This document shows positions 12,599 to 26,120 of a DNA stretch of 64,000 nt, piece by piece (the stretch's first letter is position 1; each line of letters starts with the position of its first letter). The notes below the pieces were generated by a model, which did no database searches, was not told the DNA's origin, and saw nothing but the letters and a program-made list of their open reading frames with translations. The translations under genes were made by a program, and so were the position numbers. This DNA is from Motacilla alba alba (lineage: Eukaryota > Chordata > Aves > Passeriformes > Motacillidae). The stretch is taken from NCBI RefSeq assembly GCF_015832195.1, contig NC_052027.1:7250149-7314148 (forward strand), written 5' to 3'.

Positions 12599-15500
12599 CC
12601 CCAAGCATGCAGCTGTGCATATAAGTATGTGGCGTCTTTCCCGACGTAAGATAAAGTCATAAAGATTTCCTGGGCATTTTTGCATTGCTCTGCTATCGTG
12701 GTCCTTGCTGCAGTAGACAGTGAATGTTCTTTTCTTGGGACTTTTTCCTTATCTGATTTGAGCCTCAGTTACCTTCCTCTGGTTCCTGGCATGGTTGTTA
12801 TGGGACCACAAACCTTCCTAGCACTGAGGTGCATCAGCTCCAACATGTACAGAGTCCTACTGAGAATTTGGATTTTAGTTGCTAGTTTTTGAAGTGAAAT
12901 CTTAAAGGGATTTTAATGCAGCATCATATGGAAACACCAGGATTTGTTTGTTTTATTGTTGGGTTAGTTTGTTTTTTTTTAATTTTTGGTGGGTTTTTTT
13001 TTCCTGCCACCTTTGTGGGGAGATGTAAATGCCTATCTGGAGAAGTCAGGAGCTGCAGAGACTGTCTGAAATGCCACCACCATCTGACCACCTCCCAAAC
13101 AGCCCAGCTCTGTGCTTGGTGGATGACGACAGCAAACCCCATGAAGGGTAGTGCTTGTGTTTAATTCTGCATTACAATCCCTTTAATCTAGGATTATATC
13201 CAGTTGTTTTCTTCATGCAGGGTGTAGGCTGTCAGATAAAAGCAGTAGCATCTGGGAGGAGAAAAATTGCTTCAAACAGGGGCTGGAAACCTTGAGTATC
13301 GGCAGGTGCTTTTATCAGAAGCATAAACCTATCTCACAGAAACTGCCCAGGCAGGTGCAGGGGCTGACAGGACCCTCCAGCCCTGATAGATTAAGACCCT
13401 GGGAAGGCAACTGGTTGCAAATGAAACAGTAATTGCTTTCCCCTCACTGAATGAAATCTTCTCTGAGGCGATTACACAGATTAAAGCTTCCCACTGCAAT
13501 GTACCAGAATAAATATAGCCTGTGCCTCTTGCGGGGGCTGCTGCAGAGCAGCATTGGCTGCAGGATGCCTCTTGTGAGGTATGGCAGGGCAGCTGGAGTG
13601 AAGGGGAGAAATCCTGTAAAAACAGGGCTGGAAGGACCTAGGCTATCTGAACATCTTCCTCTCTTAAAGCTGGATTGAGCATGCCCAGGTTGTTCCTGGT
13701 GGCACTTGTCCAGCTGGTCCCACTGGGGATGTGGGGACATGAGTTCCTGGGTCAGCTTCTCCTGTGCATCTGCATCCTTACTAGGACAGAGCTTTTTCTC
13801 CACTATCCTGCCCGGCTGCCTTGCTGTAACACATACTTTTAATTTATTGTCATGACTGTGAGTGGGAATGGGTTATTTAATTTTTTTTTCAGCAAATTTT
13901 TCCATACTTTGAGGAGTCTTGTCCACAAAACCTTCCTGAGGGACCTCTTTGTTTCTTACAGCCCTGGGCTCACATTTGTTGCCACTAAGGTGCCCTTTCC
14001 CTGCACTGTGTGAGTACTTAGTGCACCCCAAGCCATGCACTTTGCATGTAAAGTTAAGCCATTACCCTAAATAACAGATGCATTTTACCAATCTGATAAT
14101 TGGTGGTAGGTACCACTTTGACCAAGGTGCAAGGGAGAATTTGCCATGCTGACATAAAATCATTTTCCTTGTTTATCACAGCTAGATTTAACTACCTGGT
14201 GCTGTTGGTGGTGTTTGATTAGGTTGCATGCTATATAATTTCAAGTACAGTGTGTGTGGTAGTTGCATAACACAAATTAAAGTCTGAAATACAGGAGTTG
14301 TATATGTGAAAGTCGTAGAGATCTTTTCCACTCTAATTAGCTTCTTTCCAGAAGAAAAGGAAAAAAAGCATGAAAAATGCAGTTCACTTCAGTGTGTAGT
14401 AGAAGATGAAGCCTTGTGTGGGCTGGAGCAGTGCCACATGATGGAGCATCATTTTGGGTTGTACAGAGCTGTGTCTTTTCCCTGCAGCAGTGTTCTCCTG
14501 TGAAGAATCTGGATTTTCTTGAGGCATTTGGCAAACCTGAGGGCAGCGAGTGCACAGGCTATGGTGGGAGGAGTTGCTGTCTCTCTCCTCTGTGCCCAGC
14601 TTGTCCAGACCCTCTTGGCACAAGCTTGGGCTCCCCTTGCAGAGCTCAGCATCAGTCCCTGCCCAAGGGGCACAGACTTGTGTCCTTGGCACAGCCCTGT
14701 GAAGGGGACTTCTCCTGGCTTACCATCCGAAATTATTCGAGTTATGAGTGCCTTGGGGCTAGGCCTGGTAGGATTTTCTGTTACTTTCATTTTGCTCCAA
14801 ATGGTACAGGGAGGCCACTAGACTCAGGTTATCAGCACAAAAACAGGCCCTGGAGCTAACCTGAGTGTGAATGGGACAAGGCAGGTGCTTGGGTAGCCCA
14901 GGCTTCTGCAGAGTCATTTGCAGTCAAAGGGATTTGAGTTGTGACAGTGGTTGTGGCACCATCACCTCCTATCAAATGAATCATCAGGAAGGAAGTCTTT
15001 CTTTGGTCCAGGGCTAGTTAGTTTAATTAAAGGTCCATTGCTCTTGCAGAATTTTGATGTAGTCAGCTAAGTTGGTTGGTTAAATGATGTAATGTTGTTA
15101 TGCCTATTTTTCCTCGAATCTAAATTTCTGTGGCATAAGTAACAGGATGAAATGATCTGTTGCTGTCTGTGGAGAGCTGATGAGAAACGAGTGGTGGAGG
15201 TGGTGGGTAGGCACTTAGAACTGGCAGGGGATCTGCTGTGAGACCTGATGGTTTTGCTGCAAATTGTAGGTGCCAGGGCTGTGTCAGTGACTCGCCTCGT
15301 GTGGCACACTGGGGAGATGACCACCACCAACTCAGCACCTGCTTATTAAAATAACCTTGACATCCAGTTTATCCATCCTCAGGGGATTGTGATTTGTATG
15401 TGGCTTTTTCTCTAATTAATAAAAATCTATTTTCATATCTTGGGGATGAATTTTCCCTAGGCTTTTGCTTATCCAAGATATCTTCAATGACTTGAAGTGA

Positions 15501-16736
15501 TGGTTGTAATGATGGCCTTTTCTCTTGGTCTGAACTGCCGGACCCTAATAGTGACCAAAACAACATCTTTAAATTTTAAGCCCCTGTAATTCCATGCATG
15601 CAGATTTCTCATGGCCCACATTTTGATTTTTGTTATGTCATCTTCTGATCCCAAGCACTGTTTTTTCTAAACCTGTTCTTTCTTGTGAACTATCTTATGT
15701 TTCCATTGGGAATAGAAATACTTTTCAGTGCCCCATCCCAAGGAGCTTGGTGGTTGTTGGCAGTAGCTGTTCATGGAGTAGCTGCAAGAAAATCTGCGGT
15801 GGCCACCTGGTTCCTTGAAGCTTTCTGCTGAGGACTGTGACCGACTGCCACATGGACGCTGGAGTGGGGTTTGGCTTGTGCCATTGCTGGCACCTCACTG
15901 GCCATTTGTGCTGCTCCAGCTCCAATGCCACATCCCAGCTCAGATCCAGCCCTTCTTTGGAGCCTGAGCCCTGGCTCTTTTCTCATGCTCACAGCCATGA
16001 ACATTTGCCTGGTACAGCTGCTGGGACTGACTTAATGCAGTTCTGTACTCATCAAAGGCACTCATCAAGACTGGAGGCTTTTTGGCTTCTTGGCTGCTTC
16101 TGTCAGTAGTTCCTATTAACACTAATGGAAATCACACTCTGGCATCAGCAGCACAGCATCCCCTGTGCTGTGCTCTGCTGTCTGACAGGAGTGAAATTGT
16201 GGGGGTAATTCCTTCTGCATCACACAGAGATTTTACTGCAAGGGGTCTTGCTGTCACTTCGTAAGTACTGTGCCAGCTTAATGTTCTGTAATTTTCTTTC
16301 TTGGGAAGAGCCTGTAAAGCTGAGGACTGTGGTGGGGTTTTAATGCTGGTTCTCAGGCACCAGGAATAAGGGAAGAAAAGTCTTTTTTTTGAATTCCAGC
16401 CTTTGACACAGTGCTTCAGAGGCCTTCCCTGTGGCCCTCCGTAGCTACAGGGTATGTTGCTTCCTCTTCAGCAGCAGCCCCTGAGCAGGAAATTCAGCCT
16501 CTGTCACCCACCCAAATGCCAGCCTGTAGGCAAAGAGGATTTGTGCACAGCTTAGCAGAGGGCTCAGCTACCAGCCCCATTCAGAAATCTCCTTGGTCTC
16601 CCAAACAGGCTGAGGGGTGCCTTGCTCTTACTGACTCATGTTGTGCAGGCTCTCGGTTGCTCAAGATAAGCATCTTTATTCTATCATGTTGGTGCTGTTA
16701 GCCTGCAAAGTGGCAAAGGCTTCTGTTTTTCTTTGG

Positions 16737-16751
16737 TTTTTTTTTTTTTTT
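16737..16751. repeat. T15 homopolymer
   Basis: A run of 15 T within a wider T-rich stretch (from about 16724). No retrotransposon tail or target-site duplication is evident beside it. Confidence 0.9.
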
Positions 16752-18641
16752 CTGATGTTATCATTGTTTCTTTGCTTCTCCGTTGTACCAGGAAGAGCTG
16801 GGATTTGTCTTGCATGTTTAAAGCACATTTTTGTAAAAAAAAAGTCTAAGGAATTAATCACAAAGCTCAAAAATAGTACATGGTTTGTAAAGAAGTAGTC
16901 ACAGTTCAAAAGATTAAAGGAAACAAAAATTTCTATTTGCCACCTAGAGTTAAGGGGAGCTTTAGTGTATCCTGGGAGACAGCATCAGAGAGAAAAGTGC
17001 AAAGAAAAAAAGTGCAAAGACAGTCATCAACCAGAAGGAGTGATTTGTGCTCAGCAGTTCTGCATTCAGGTTTGGGGAACTTTGTTCCTAATAAACACTT
17101 GGGCTTTTAGTCAGTGAAGGCAAAAGTATCTTCTCCAGGACTGGAGCTGACGGGCAGGGGTGCTGAAGTTCTCAAGTGACTTCTGTTGCCAGCTTCCCTG
17201 GCATTTTTTTCCCAATATTTCCTGGTGAGGAAGATTTTATTGCTGATTTTGTTTGCTACAGCATGCATAATGTCTGACTTTCTGAGCCCACAGCCAGGGT
17301 TTCAGCTGGAACCTGGCAGCTTTCTCTGCTGCGTGGGTCAAGCCAAGTGCTGAAACCTGGCTGGAAATGAGTTGGAGGTGGAACAAAGTTTCCCACCAGT
17401 TTGTCCTTCTTTTGTCAGTGTGGGCAGGATACTTGCCCTCTCAAGAAACCATTATGTGTAAAACTCTGAAGTTTGGAAGCTGCCGACAAGGAGGGGCTGG
17501 ATGGCAAAGTATCGCTGGCATTGCTGGAGAAAGCCCTGCCAGTGTGGAACGAAGGGGAACAGGCTTGTTTGTGCTGCTTTTGGCATTTTCCCTTTTGGCC
17601 CAGCTTTCTGGACAAAACCTGCTTGGTCACAGTTGAGCCTGGTCCCCTCTTCTTTGTGAGGTTTCGAGGCCAAAGGATCTGCATGAGCCAGTGCAGCTGG
17701 TAGCTGGCATCACCTGCCTCAACCTGCACACCCCGTGGGCTCCCTGCCCATCTTCCAGCGTGCCTACTCCCTCATCCAGCTGCCAGGGAAGCTCACTGCT
17801 GATATTCCAGAGGGCTGGGAAAGCATTTGTCTCTGAGACAACTGTCAGTCAGGGCTGCCTGTTCTGTGTGGGCCCCCTCTGCAGTGTGTGTCATACCAGA
17901 GGAGAAGCCATCGCTGGCTTGTGCTGGCCCAGCAATCAGCACCAGGAGTGAAACTCCAAGCTCCTTTCATTCAAATATTTTGGGGCATTTTCAGGTAAGC
18001 GACTGCATTCCCACATCCTGAGTTCTACAGCTTTTATTTGAGCAATATTTAAGATTGGTGGTTTTCCTTCCAATTTCTGCGGGTACCAGTTATCTCTAAT
18101 TCTTCAGCGTAGGCTGAGGCTTCTAATAAGAATGTTTGAGTTAAAAAAATAAAAAAGGCAATCCATGCTGTAGGCTGAGGTAAGGTGGGATTGTCTGTGC
18201 ATGTACAGCATACTGTGAGATCTGTTTTATGGGATCAGAGTAACATGGAGTACTGTGGCCCAGCTGCCACCAAGCTCTGGGATCTGCCACCTGCACAGAC
18301 CTGTTTCCAGGACATAGCTCGCTCCTCACACTTATTGGGAGGAGGAAAATGAGAGTATTGATTCAATGCATTGTGTTCATTTGGGGAGCTTATTTTTCTT
18401 TTTTAATTTTTTTGTGTGATTTTCACTGTTATGGTTTCAGTGATCTCTTGCAGGGCTCCTAGAAGCAGAAGGGAAGCTCCAGGACAGAGAATGCTGTTGG
18501 CAAATGCTAGCACAGCTGTATTCTATGAAGAAAAATTTTATTTTATCTTTTCCTCTTTCTGTATACTCATGTGTTTTTCTGCTCCTACAAGCTCTCCTCT
18601 GAAATGATATGCTTCAGTTGTGCAGTAGCTTTGCTGCTTTT

Positions 18642-18653
18642 GGGGGGGGGGGG
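18642..18653. repeat. G12 homopolymer
   Basis: Twelve consecutive G residues between gcttt and tttcaac. It is the longest G run noticed in the window, likely variable in length and prone to sequencing error. Confidence 0.9.
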
Positions 18654-21600
18654 TTTCAACTTGAACTCTTAATGTGTAGAAAAACTCATTACCTGATGTA
18701 GCAACAGGCAATTTTTCCCTCCTGCTCTTTGGGACTGTGTTCTGCTCTCCTCCCTCCTCCTGGATTTTTTAGTCACCGTAAGGTAGTGTAAGACACATAG
18801 GAAATCTGGATTTTGAGCTTGGACAACATATTCTGGGGGTGTGTTGAAGAGGATATTTACTCCATCTGTTACATCCCCTTCTGCTGCAGGTCACTGTTCT
18901 TGTAGCATCTTGCAATTCTTCTGCACAACCCACAGCAAATGAGGAGCAGAGACAGCTCCTCTGATGGGAAGAGGATAGCAGGGGACTCTGACCCTCCCAG
19001 CAGAAATGCACAGAGCTCATCATTCACTCAAAGCCTTTAAAATTATTCTGCCTCAAGCCCAAAGCAGAAAAATGAATCTTTCTCCTTTTGGAGACAGCCT
19101 GCAATATACTACACTTCACAGGAATCCTTAAAACAGCTTTCCTGGCTTAAATGAGAGAGTTTTTAATGTGTAGGCATGTGTTTTTGGAGAGGATTTTTAT
19201 GTAGGGCCATATGCAACCGCTTTGTTGAAAATTGCCAGACTTTAGAGAGTTAATGTACTGAGGCATTACAGCAGTGGTACCAAACTTACTCTGTTGTGTT
19301 TGTTAGGAAAGCTGGATGTTTCAAACCACTATATCTAACCTTTGGCCAAAAAAAGCCCCACAGGCCATCAGAGGCACAAAAAAGGGCTTTTTTAAGGTGG
19401 GTTTTTAAATTATTATTTTAATTTTTTTTTACATGCAGTTTACCAGTACTGTGTCTCCAGGCTGATGGGAAGGTGTTTGGGTCAAGACCAGATCAGGCTG
19501 CATTTGCTCCCTGTGCCCCGGAACCAACAGCAAAGATTTGTGCAGTTGGGTGCTGCTGCTGGGGCTGGGTGGTTGGTGCTGGGTCACAGCTTTGGGGGGA
19601 TGTTCTTTAGCTCTAATTCAACTTGGCAGGAGGTGAAAGGCAAAAGACAGCCAGCATGCTGGCCAGAGGCACCAAGGGCAGAGGGCTGCTTGCTCTGGGA
19701 GCCAGGATGTCCCTCTTGCCTCAGCCAGGTGCCCCCAGGGATGATTCAGTCATGGCTGTGGTGTTGATTCTCTCTTTCCACTGGTGGGGTTTGCATGGGG
19801 AAGGTCCTGGTGCCCAGCTGTGCTCAGCTCAGGTGCCTCACCCCTGTCCTTCCTCTGCTTCCCCAGGAGATCTCCCTGGGACTGATCACTGCACACTCCA
19901 GAGCCTGTCAGCCAGCAAATGGCTTTTCCCTTATCTTGAAAACCATGGTTGAACTTCATGCCTAATTTCATCAAGCAGCTGATTGTCCCTTTGCAGATGC
20001 CAGCGTGGGCCCTACCCACACTGCACACAGGCTGTGTGTGTGCCATGGCTGCCCTAGCTGGGTTTCATTTATGCTTACAGCCTAAAGCTGAGAAAAGGTC
20101 ACTGCTTCCTCCAGCTTTCCCTGTCAAGTGAATGTGCTCCAAGCCTGGAAATCTGAGCACTTGCTTGCACGAAGCCACCCTTGGGGCTATGTCCCCATGG
20201 GCTTTCATCCCGTCTCTGTGATGCCTCAGATAATTTGCAAGATTTGCCCCTTTGTTTTCAGCCCCCTGACAGAAACTGGGTCCAAAGACTAGAACTGTGG
20301 GAAACTAACTGGATAATTTTTACAGTGCCTTTATTTAAATAATAGTAAATCACCCCAGTGGAATGATGTTATTGCAGATGAATTTCCCAGATGTCTTTGA
20401 AGGAGCAGACAGACACTCTCAGCTAATCCAGGTACATACCAGCCATCCTGTGAAGGTATATTCCCATGTCTCTCCCTGCTGGTGGGCATGGAAAGTTGAA
20501 ATGCTGTTTTCTTGCAGTAGTTTGTTACCTCAGAACAAACTACCTTTTACTAAACTTTCTCCTCCAGCTCTAAACAACATGCCCTTGTAAAATCTGATAT
20601 TACTCACTTTAGCGGGAAATGTGAGGTGGAGGAGGACGTGCACTACAGTTTCACACCTTTTCTCTTGTTTTTCTATCTAGAAGCAAATTCTGTTCTGGCT
20701 TGACTGATTGATTGAACCTTTTTCAAGTGCTGTCTGAAGGAGACAGCTTCTCTTTTACTGGATCAGAGATGTATTTGGCTCTTACACAGATTTTCTTAAA
20801 ATCTGGAGTGTTTTCTTTCTTTTTGTTTGTTTCTTGGAACTCATGGCAGATGCAGAGAATAAGGGAAAATTTCAAACACGACAAGCTGTACTTAGCCAGA
20901 GCCATGGTGTGTAGTAGGTCACGTCTCTTAGTGGGCTGCTTTGAAAATGTGCTTTCTTTGGAAAAGAAATATTGCTCAGACCTGCATCTGCTTCCTCTTC
21001 TGCTCCAGCAGCCCAATTTCATGTTGATTCAGACAGAAGCCCTCTGGTTTGGGGGCTGGTGGTTTCCTCAGCTCTTGGCAGGGGCAGCGTGGGCATATGG
21101 GGTGCCCACAGCAGGGCTCACCATTTCAGCCTTGTCTGCCTGGGAGCTCCTCTTCATTTCTTGCCATCTTGTTCATTCCCATCAAAGACATTCCCTCCCC
21201 TGCTAACTCTGCCAGGCTAAAACCAGCATTTTCAGAGGCTGGGACACATCAGGAGTCCTTGATTCTCCATTCATTTGTCTGCCACTTCTGCTCAGTAAGA
21301 ACTGTTTTTAAAATAGCTTGTGACATGGAGGAGAGGCAGAGTTTAATGATGAAAATGATGCAAAAATAATGCCAGTGATGGTAGATGTGCTTTATTTTAC
21401 CTTAAAAAAGAATAGAGAGAAGCCTGGGTTTCTTGTTTAGACATCTGAAGTGTTGGTAGGAGATCTTTAGCTCTGATTGTTTAATATTTTTAAGTCAGCA
21501 TGAACCGCTGTATGCATTAACCAAGAAAGATGATTGGCTTCTGCAGTCTGTAAGGTCTGCCTGGAATAGGAACACAGAGATGGAAATAGTACAAATGGTG

Positions 21601-21727
21601 ATTGAAAAGTGTCTCAAAAAGTAGCTTGCTTTTCTTCTTGGATATGCACCATCCTAGTCTATGAGAGGCTCTCAGTCTTTTCATGCATGTAGCCACTTCT
21701 GGAGAGAAGCAAAGTGCTGTTACTCTC

Positions 21728-21815
21728 CTTCACAAATGGGAAATGCAGCACAGAGGGAACAGACAAATGGGCTTGTTGGACAGCAAGGACTTGCCTGAAT
21801 CCCAGAACCCCCAGC
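21728..21815 (-). mobile_element. MIR-like SINE trace, antisense (tentative)
   Basis: The plus strand reads, in order, caaatgggaaat, gcagcacagaggg, cttgttggacagcaagg and cctgaatcccagaaccccc. This order matches the reverse complement of the MIR SINE core, where atgggg-aaactgaggcacagagagg is followed by cttgcccaaggtcacacagc and then by cagggattcgaaccc-type sequence. MIR copies are ancient and rare in birds. Divergence is high, so this remains tentative; it may be chance. Confidence 0.4.
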
Positions 21816-23788
21816 ACAGACCATCTTTTGTTCCCACCTGGTCCCTCACCCCTCTTAGTGGATCAGTTAGTTTATGGATGTGTAACTGTCCTTAGGTTGT
21901 ACCTGGGATCTCCAAACCCACAATACACTGGGCCATTCCTAGCCCCTTGTCCAAGACTGGAGATCCTTGGGTAGTGTCAGCAGCAATAAAAGGTACTGAT
22001 CTTCAGAGTGCTGAACTGTCCAAATAACACTGGCCCAGGTGGTGAACAGAGGTTCTGTGCCGTTAGTTACTCCTCCGGTGGGGCTGGCAGAGTGTTCCTG
22101 GGCAAAGGGGCCCTGGCCACATTGATCAGCAGTGTAAAACCACCACCTCTATACAATATTTTCTTTTGGGCACCTGGGAGTTGTTTGCGAACAATCCCTT
22201 GTAGCACTTGTGAGAGATTTTGTACAATTTTTATTATCAAATAAATACAGTATCAGCTATCTATTGCAGACAATTGAATGAGAGGTTTTGCATACCTGTG
22301 ATGATGACAGAGCAGGAGGCTTTGCAGCCATTTGTGTCATATCCATACCCCAAACTGTCTTTTTTACTTCCTTTCCGTCAGGCTCTGAACATCGAAGTTC
22401 TGGAACTTGTCCTCAGACTATTCTGAAATAAATATGAATTCTAGTAGGATCATAGCCCAGCCTGTTCCTGAGTTTTCCAAGGGTCTAGACATGGGTGTCT
22501 CATGGAGAAGGACCTGTGATGTTCTCCAGCTTCCCACCTGCCTCCTCCACTGCAGCACACCAAGGTCTTGAGGCATGAAAGGATGGGAGGTAATGTTTCA
22601 GAAGCTGTGTCACATCAACACTCACAGGCTTCCATAGAGCATGTGTTGTTTTCCATCCAACAGGAAAAAAAAGGAGTGAAAATGTTACTTTCCAAGACTG
22701 CCTGTGATGTTCCAGAGGAGGAGATCTTCCCTTGATCCTGGGTTAAGCATTTTTTGAGATGTCAGAGCAGCAATGCACTGTATGTACCACATGTACTGCA
22801 CTAGGGGAGTGAAAGGGCAAGGCCAAACCATGTCTGTTGCATTTATAGAGAGTTCCTACAGCAGTCAGAGCAAACATGTCTCAGAGTGCCCCTCTGGCCA
22901 GGCCCTTGCTAGCGAGGCTTGCTGGAGCAGGCTGTGTAAGTGGTTGTGTTAGTGGCCCTCAGGACCTCAAGTTAACCAGAACTGGGACTGGGACTGGGAG
23001 GGAATTAGAAAGATATTTGAGCCCGAGAGAGGAGGAAGAGCAGGAGAAGGAGATAATCCAGCCTGGGAGTAAAGGGATTTTTGGGCACCCAAAGGGGCAT
23101 CCAGTGTTAGGGAGCTTTTCTTGTCCCTCTGCCCATTCTACACAGCCTTCATTCTGTCTGTCTCCTGGATTTATTTCCTAGCTGTATTTCTGCTAGTATT
23201 TTTATGGGTTTGTTTTTTCTATTTTATTAACAGAGCAGCTGCACTTTTACCACAGGCAGCATGACGCTGGGCTTTCTGCTGAAAGCTGCCACATCACAAT
23301 GATGTGTTTTACCCAGCAGACCTCACCAGGCAAGGTTCCCGGCACAGCAGAAGTCACCAGGGAGGTTCCTCAGAGCAGAAATCACCCCTCAGCCCATCCT
23401 CAATCACTGGCCTAGTATTTCATCATTGCTATTTCTTGCTTCTGTTTTGTGCTGGCTTTTCCATTCTTCTAAGATCAAAGTCATATTTTTATTAGCAGTA
23501 AAAAAATAGGGGCCTGTATCTGTTTGATCATATGTAGAAAGATACCCAGCAGGGCTAGTTTACTCTGTTGGATCTGTCACAAGCTCACTCTGCTAATGGC
23601 TTGCTTAGGTAAAATAAGATCAAAGGTGGAAAAAGTTCCAAGTTTTCTGTGCTCTTGTCAGGTGGCTCCATCTTGGGGTTACTTGCCAGCACATCAGCTG
23701 CAGAGGAGGGACCAGCCAGAAGGAGACACACAGGAGAAAGAAACTTGCAGGCAGGAGCAGAATTTCCTGATTGGAACCACAGCTGAGC
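21816..23788 (+). other. CADPS upstream intron, unassigned
   Basis: Intronic. It contains a purine-rich patch at about 23021-23054 (gagaggaggaagagcagg and neighbours) and a short actggg repeat at about 22980-22998. No exon or datable repeat is seen. Confidence 0.6.
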
Positions 23789-23897
23789 CACCTGGTCTAG
23801 TGGGAAGTGTGCCTGCCCATGACAGAGGGACAGAGGGGGTGGAACTGAATGATCTTTGAGGTCCTTCCAGCCCAAACAATTCTGTGATTCTGTGATG
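23789..23897 (+). mobile_element. CR1 LINE, 3' end fragment
   Basis: The stretch begins cacctggtctagtgggaagtg, passes through gcctgcccatgacag and gatctttgaggtccttccag, and ends in attctgtgattctgtgatg. These are the diagnostic words of the avian CR1 3' untranslated region and its terminal short repeat. Only about 110 bp remain, so it is a strongly 5'-truncated insertion, typical of CR1, and non-coding. The intact terminal repeat indicates a moderately young copy compared with the relic at 3.25 kb. Confidence 0.92.
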
Positions 23898-26070
23898 TTA
23901 ATGGAAAAGGGGACCCTTTGCAGGGGAGAGATGCAAGGGGGGGCAGGTGCAAGGGTGGTATGTGAATGTTGGGTGTTTGTACCCCTGGTACAAACAAAGA
24001 TAGCAAGTGAAGCAGGCTGTGGCAAGGTATCTTTTGATGTACGTGCATCTAGGCTTGCTCTGTGGTGGCAGGTTGAAAAAGGAAAGTGTAGCTTGGAAAG
24101 CACAAGGGGAAAGTCATCATGGCAAGGCCCAGTCCCAAATCCTGGGTTTGCTTTCCTTTTTTAGCATTGTGCTCTGCAGCACTTCAGAAAGTAGGAGCAG
24201 CCATAATAGCATTTTAGGTCTTTCATGTATGTCAGAGAAGTGTGCCTAGCTGGCAGAGTGAATCATAGAAAAGAAATATACTCAGGGTTTGAGAGGATAA
24301 AAAACCACATCCATGTATTTCAGAGAGCAACTCGGAGCCTGTGCTTTGTCTCTCCAATAAATCTGCTACTGGATGCAGTCTGGGACAGTGGGAAGAGGAG
24401 ATCTGCACTGCTTGATCTAGAGCCTCTGTGTCTGCAGCTGGCTTAACCAAAGGGATTGATGTTTTGCCTTCCCATACTTATGCAGCAATACTTGAGCCTC
24501 TTTACAGGAGAAATGTTCCAGCAAGTGCCAAAATCATTTAACACTCACTGCTTGTGCTGCAGAGCTGCTGGAGTTTGCTCATAATAACAGAGGTAGTGAG
24601 AGGTCCTGGCAGGGATTGGAGCTGGTGCTGTGGGGAGGCATGGCTGGGTGGTAGCTCTGTGGCTGGGAAGAGGAAGGGGCTTTCTTCCTCTGCAGCCTGC
24701 TCTAGTGGGTTTTCTGTCCCCTTTGGTCACATTGCTGAAGCAGATATTTACCCTTAGGTCAGGAAATACTGTTCTTGTGTTCTTGGGCTGCTCGAGTGAG
24801 AGGCTGGTTCAGTCTCTGACCTCCAAATCGATGCTGTGCTGGTGTGTAAGGACCCAGGAGCTGTTTGCATTGTTTGTGCTCAAACCCAGCCTGATCTCTG
24901 AGCACAGGGCAGGTGGCATGTAGGAGTGTTTCTCCCAGAGGATCCCCATTGCTCTGACCCATCCCCAACACTACAGGTGGGCTGAGCAGACAGGGCATGA
25001 GCTGCTGCAGGCAGAAGGAGTTGTTTGGGCTCTTCACTGCCCACGTGTGCAAACCCAGGCACGGTCGTGGTGCAGTCATTTTCTTTGCAACAAATCAGCT
25101 GGACACCTCTTCTGAGAGAGGAGTAGGTGACACTGGTGGCTTGCCAGGACCATGCCTTTTTCTATTTTGCCACTCACAAAGGATGACGGAGGCTGGAGAG
25201 TGGGTGGCCAATGTGCATTTATCAGGGCCTGTAAAGCATGGACCAAGGGAGAGGCAACAAATCAAGCACCCACAAAGAGGGAATTGTACAGACAGCAGGA
25301 AAACAGTGGGTGTGTGCACAATGATCTGCATATGGTCAGACTGTAAGGGTATCCCTGGAAAGATGCATGGTGGCTATCAGGAACCAAAGCACAAGCTCTT
25401 TGTGGTAACAAGTATTGAATTTCTCTGAAACAACCAGAAAAGGCACTGTTAGGTGGCTGGGAACAGTTTTCTGAGACTGCCAATTAATACTGGTTGTGTA
25501 TGTGAGCAGTGAAAAGCCAGCAGTGTTCAGCTGTTTGCAGAGCAGCCACATCTGCTCAGGAGAGTTTGCAATTAAAACCCCAAATGCTGAGGCTGTGAGT
25601 CCCCCCACCTGTGGCCCTCTCTTGTAGCAGGGAAATCAGCATCAGCAGAGGGACAACGTGATACATTTTCCTAGTGCAAAATAACCTGTTTTTTTTTTTC
25701 TAGTCTCATGCCCATCGCTGGAGCCTCTGGTCTCTCTCCCAAGACCAGGGCTTGGCTGCTCTGGCCTCCTCCCCTCACCTTCCATCCCACATTGTTGGTG
25801 TTGTAACTGGTTTTCTGGCTGCAAGCAGCAATGATGAGAGATGCTCATTTGGTTGGTTTAGATTTTTCCTAAATCACCTGCTGCTGAAGAGTAATGAAAT
25901 ATTTATTACATGTTACAAAACCAAACCCAGAGCAACAACACAGTGAACAGTTAAATATTCCTCCTTTCCTTCTTGCAGCGGTCCCTGAGCAGCAGGTGCC
26001 CTAAGAAGGAAGAGCTGAGTGCTGCTCATGATTGACTGCTGCTGGGCTTTCTGGACAAAAGGCAGAGGTG

Positions 26071-26120
26071 CTTCCCCAGGGGATTACCTGCAGTCCTTCC
26101 CCAGGGGATTACCTGCAGTC
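26071..26120. repeat. Perfect 25-bp tandem duplication
   Basis: Two identical, adjacent copies of a 25-bp unit beginning cttccccaggggattacc. There is no divergence between copies, so the duplication is recent or maintained. A length polymorphism between individuals is possible. Confidence 0.97.

Larger units (their letters stand above)
5546..21727 (+). other. CADPS upstream intron, long unassigned stretch
   Basis: Sixteen kilobases of intronic sequence with mixed composition and no exon, RNA gene or interspersed repeat that I can support. Notable simple sequence is listed separately: a T14 run at 12585, a T15 run at 16737 and a G12 run at 18642. Small curiosities are a 9-bp tandem repeat (gtaacttaa twice) at 9878-9895 and a short A6/T6 hairpin near 19378-19396. 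The longest open frame here, on the plus strand at 8516-9049, has no domain features and ordinary intronic composition, so I do not call it a gene. Confidence 0.6.

Noticed and set aside
17991..18000. Consensus donor CAG followed by gtaagc
   Set aside because: No CADPS-like or other recognisable coding sequence precedes it, so a lone donor match is not evidence for an exon.
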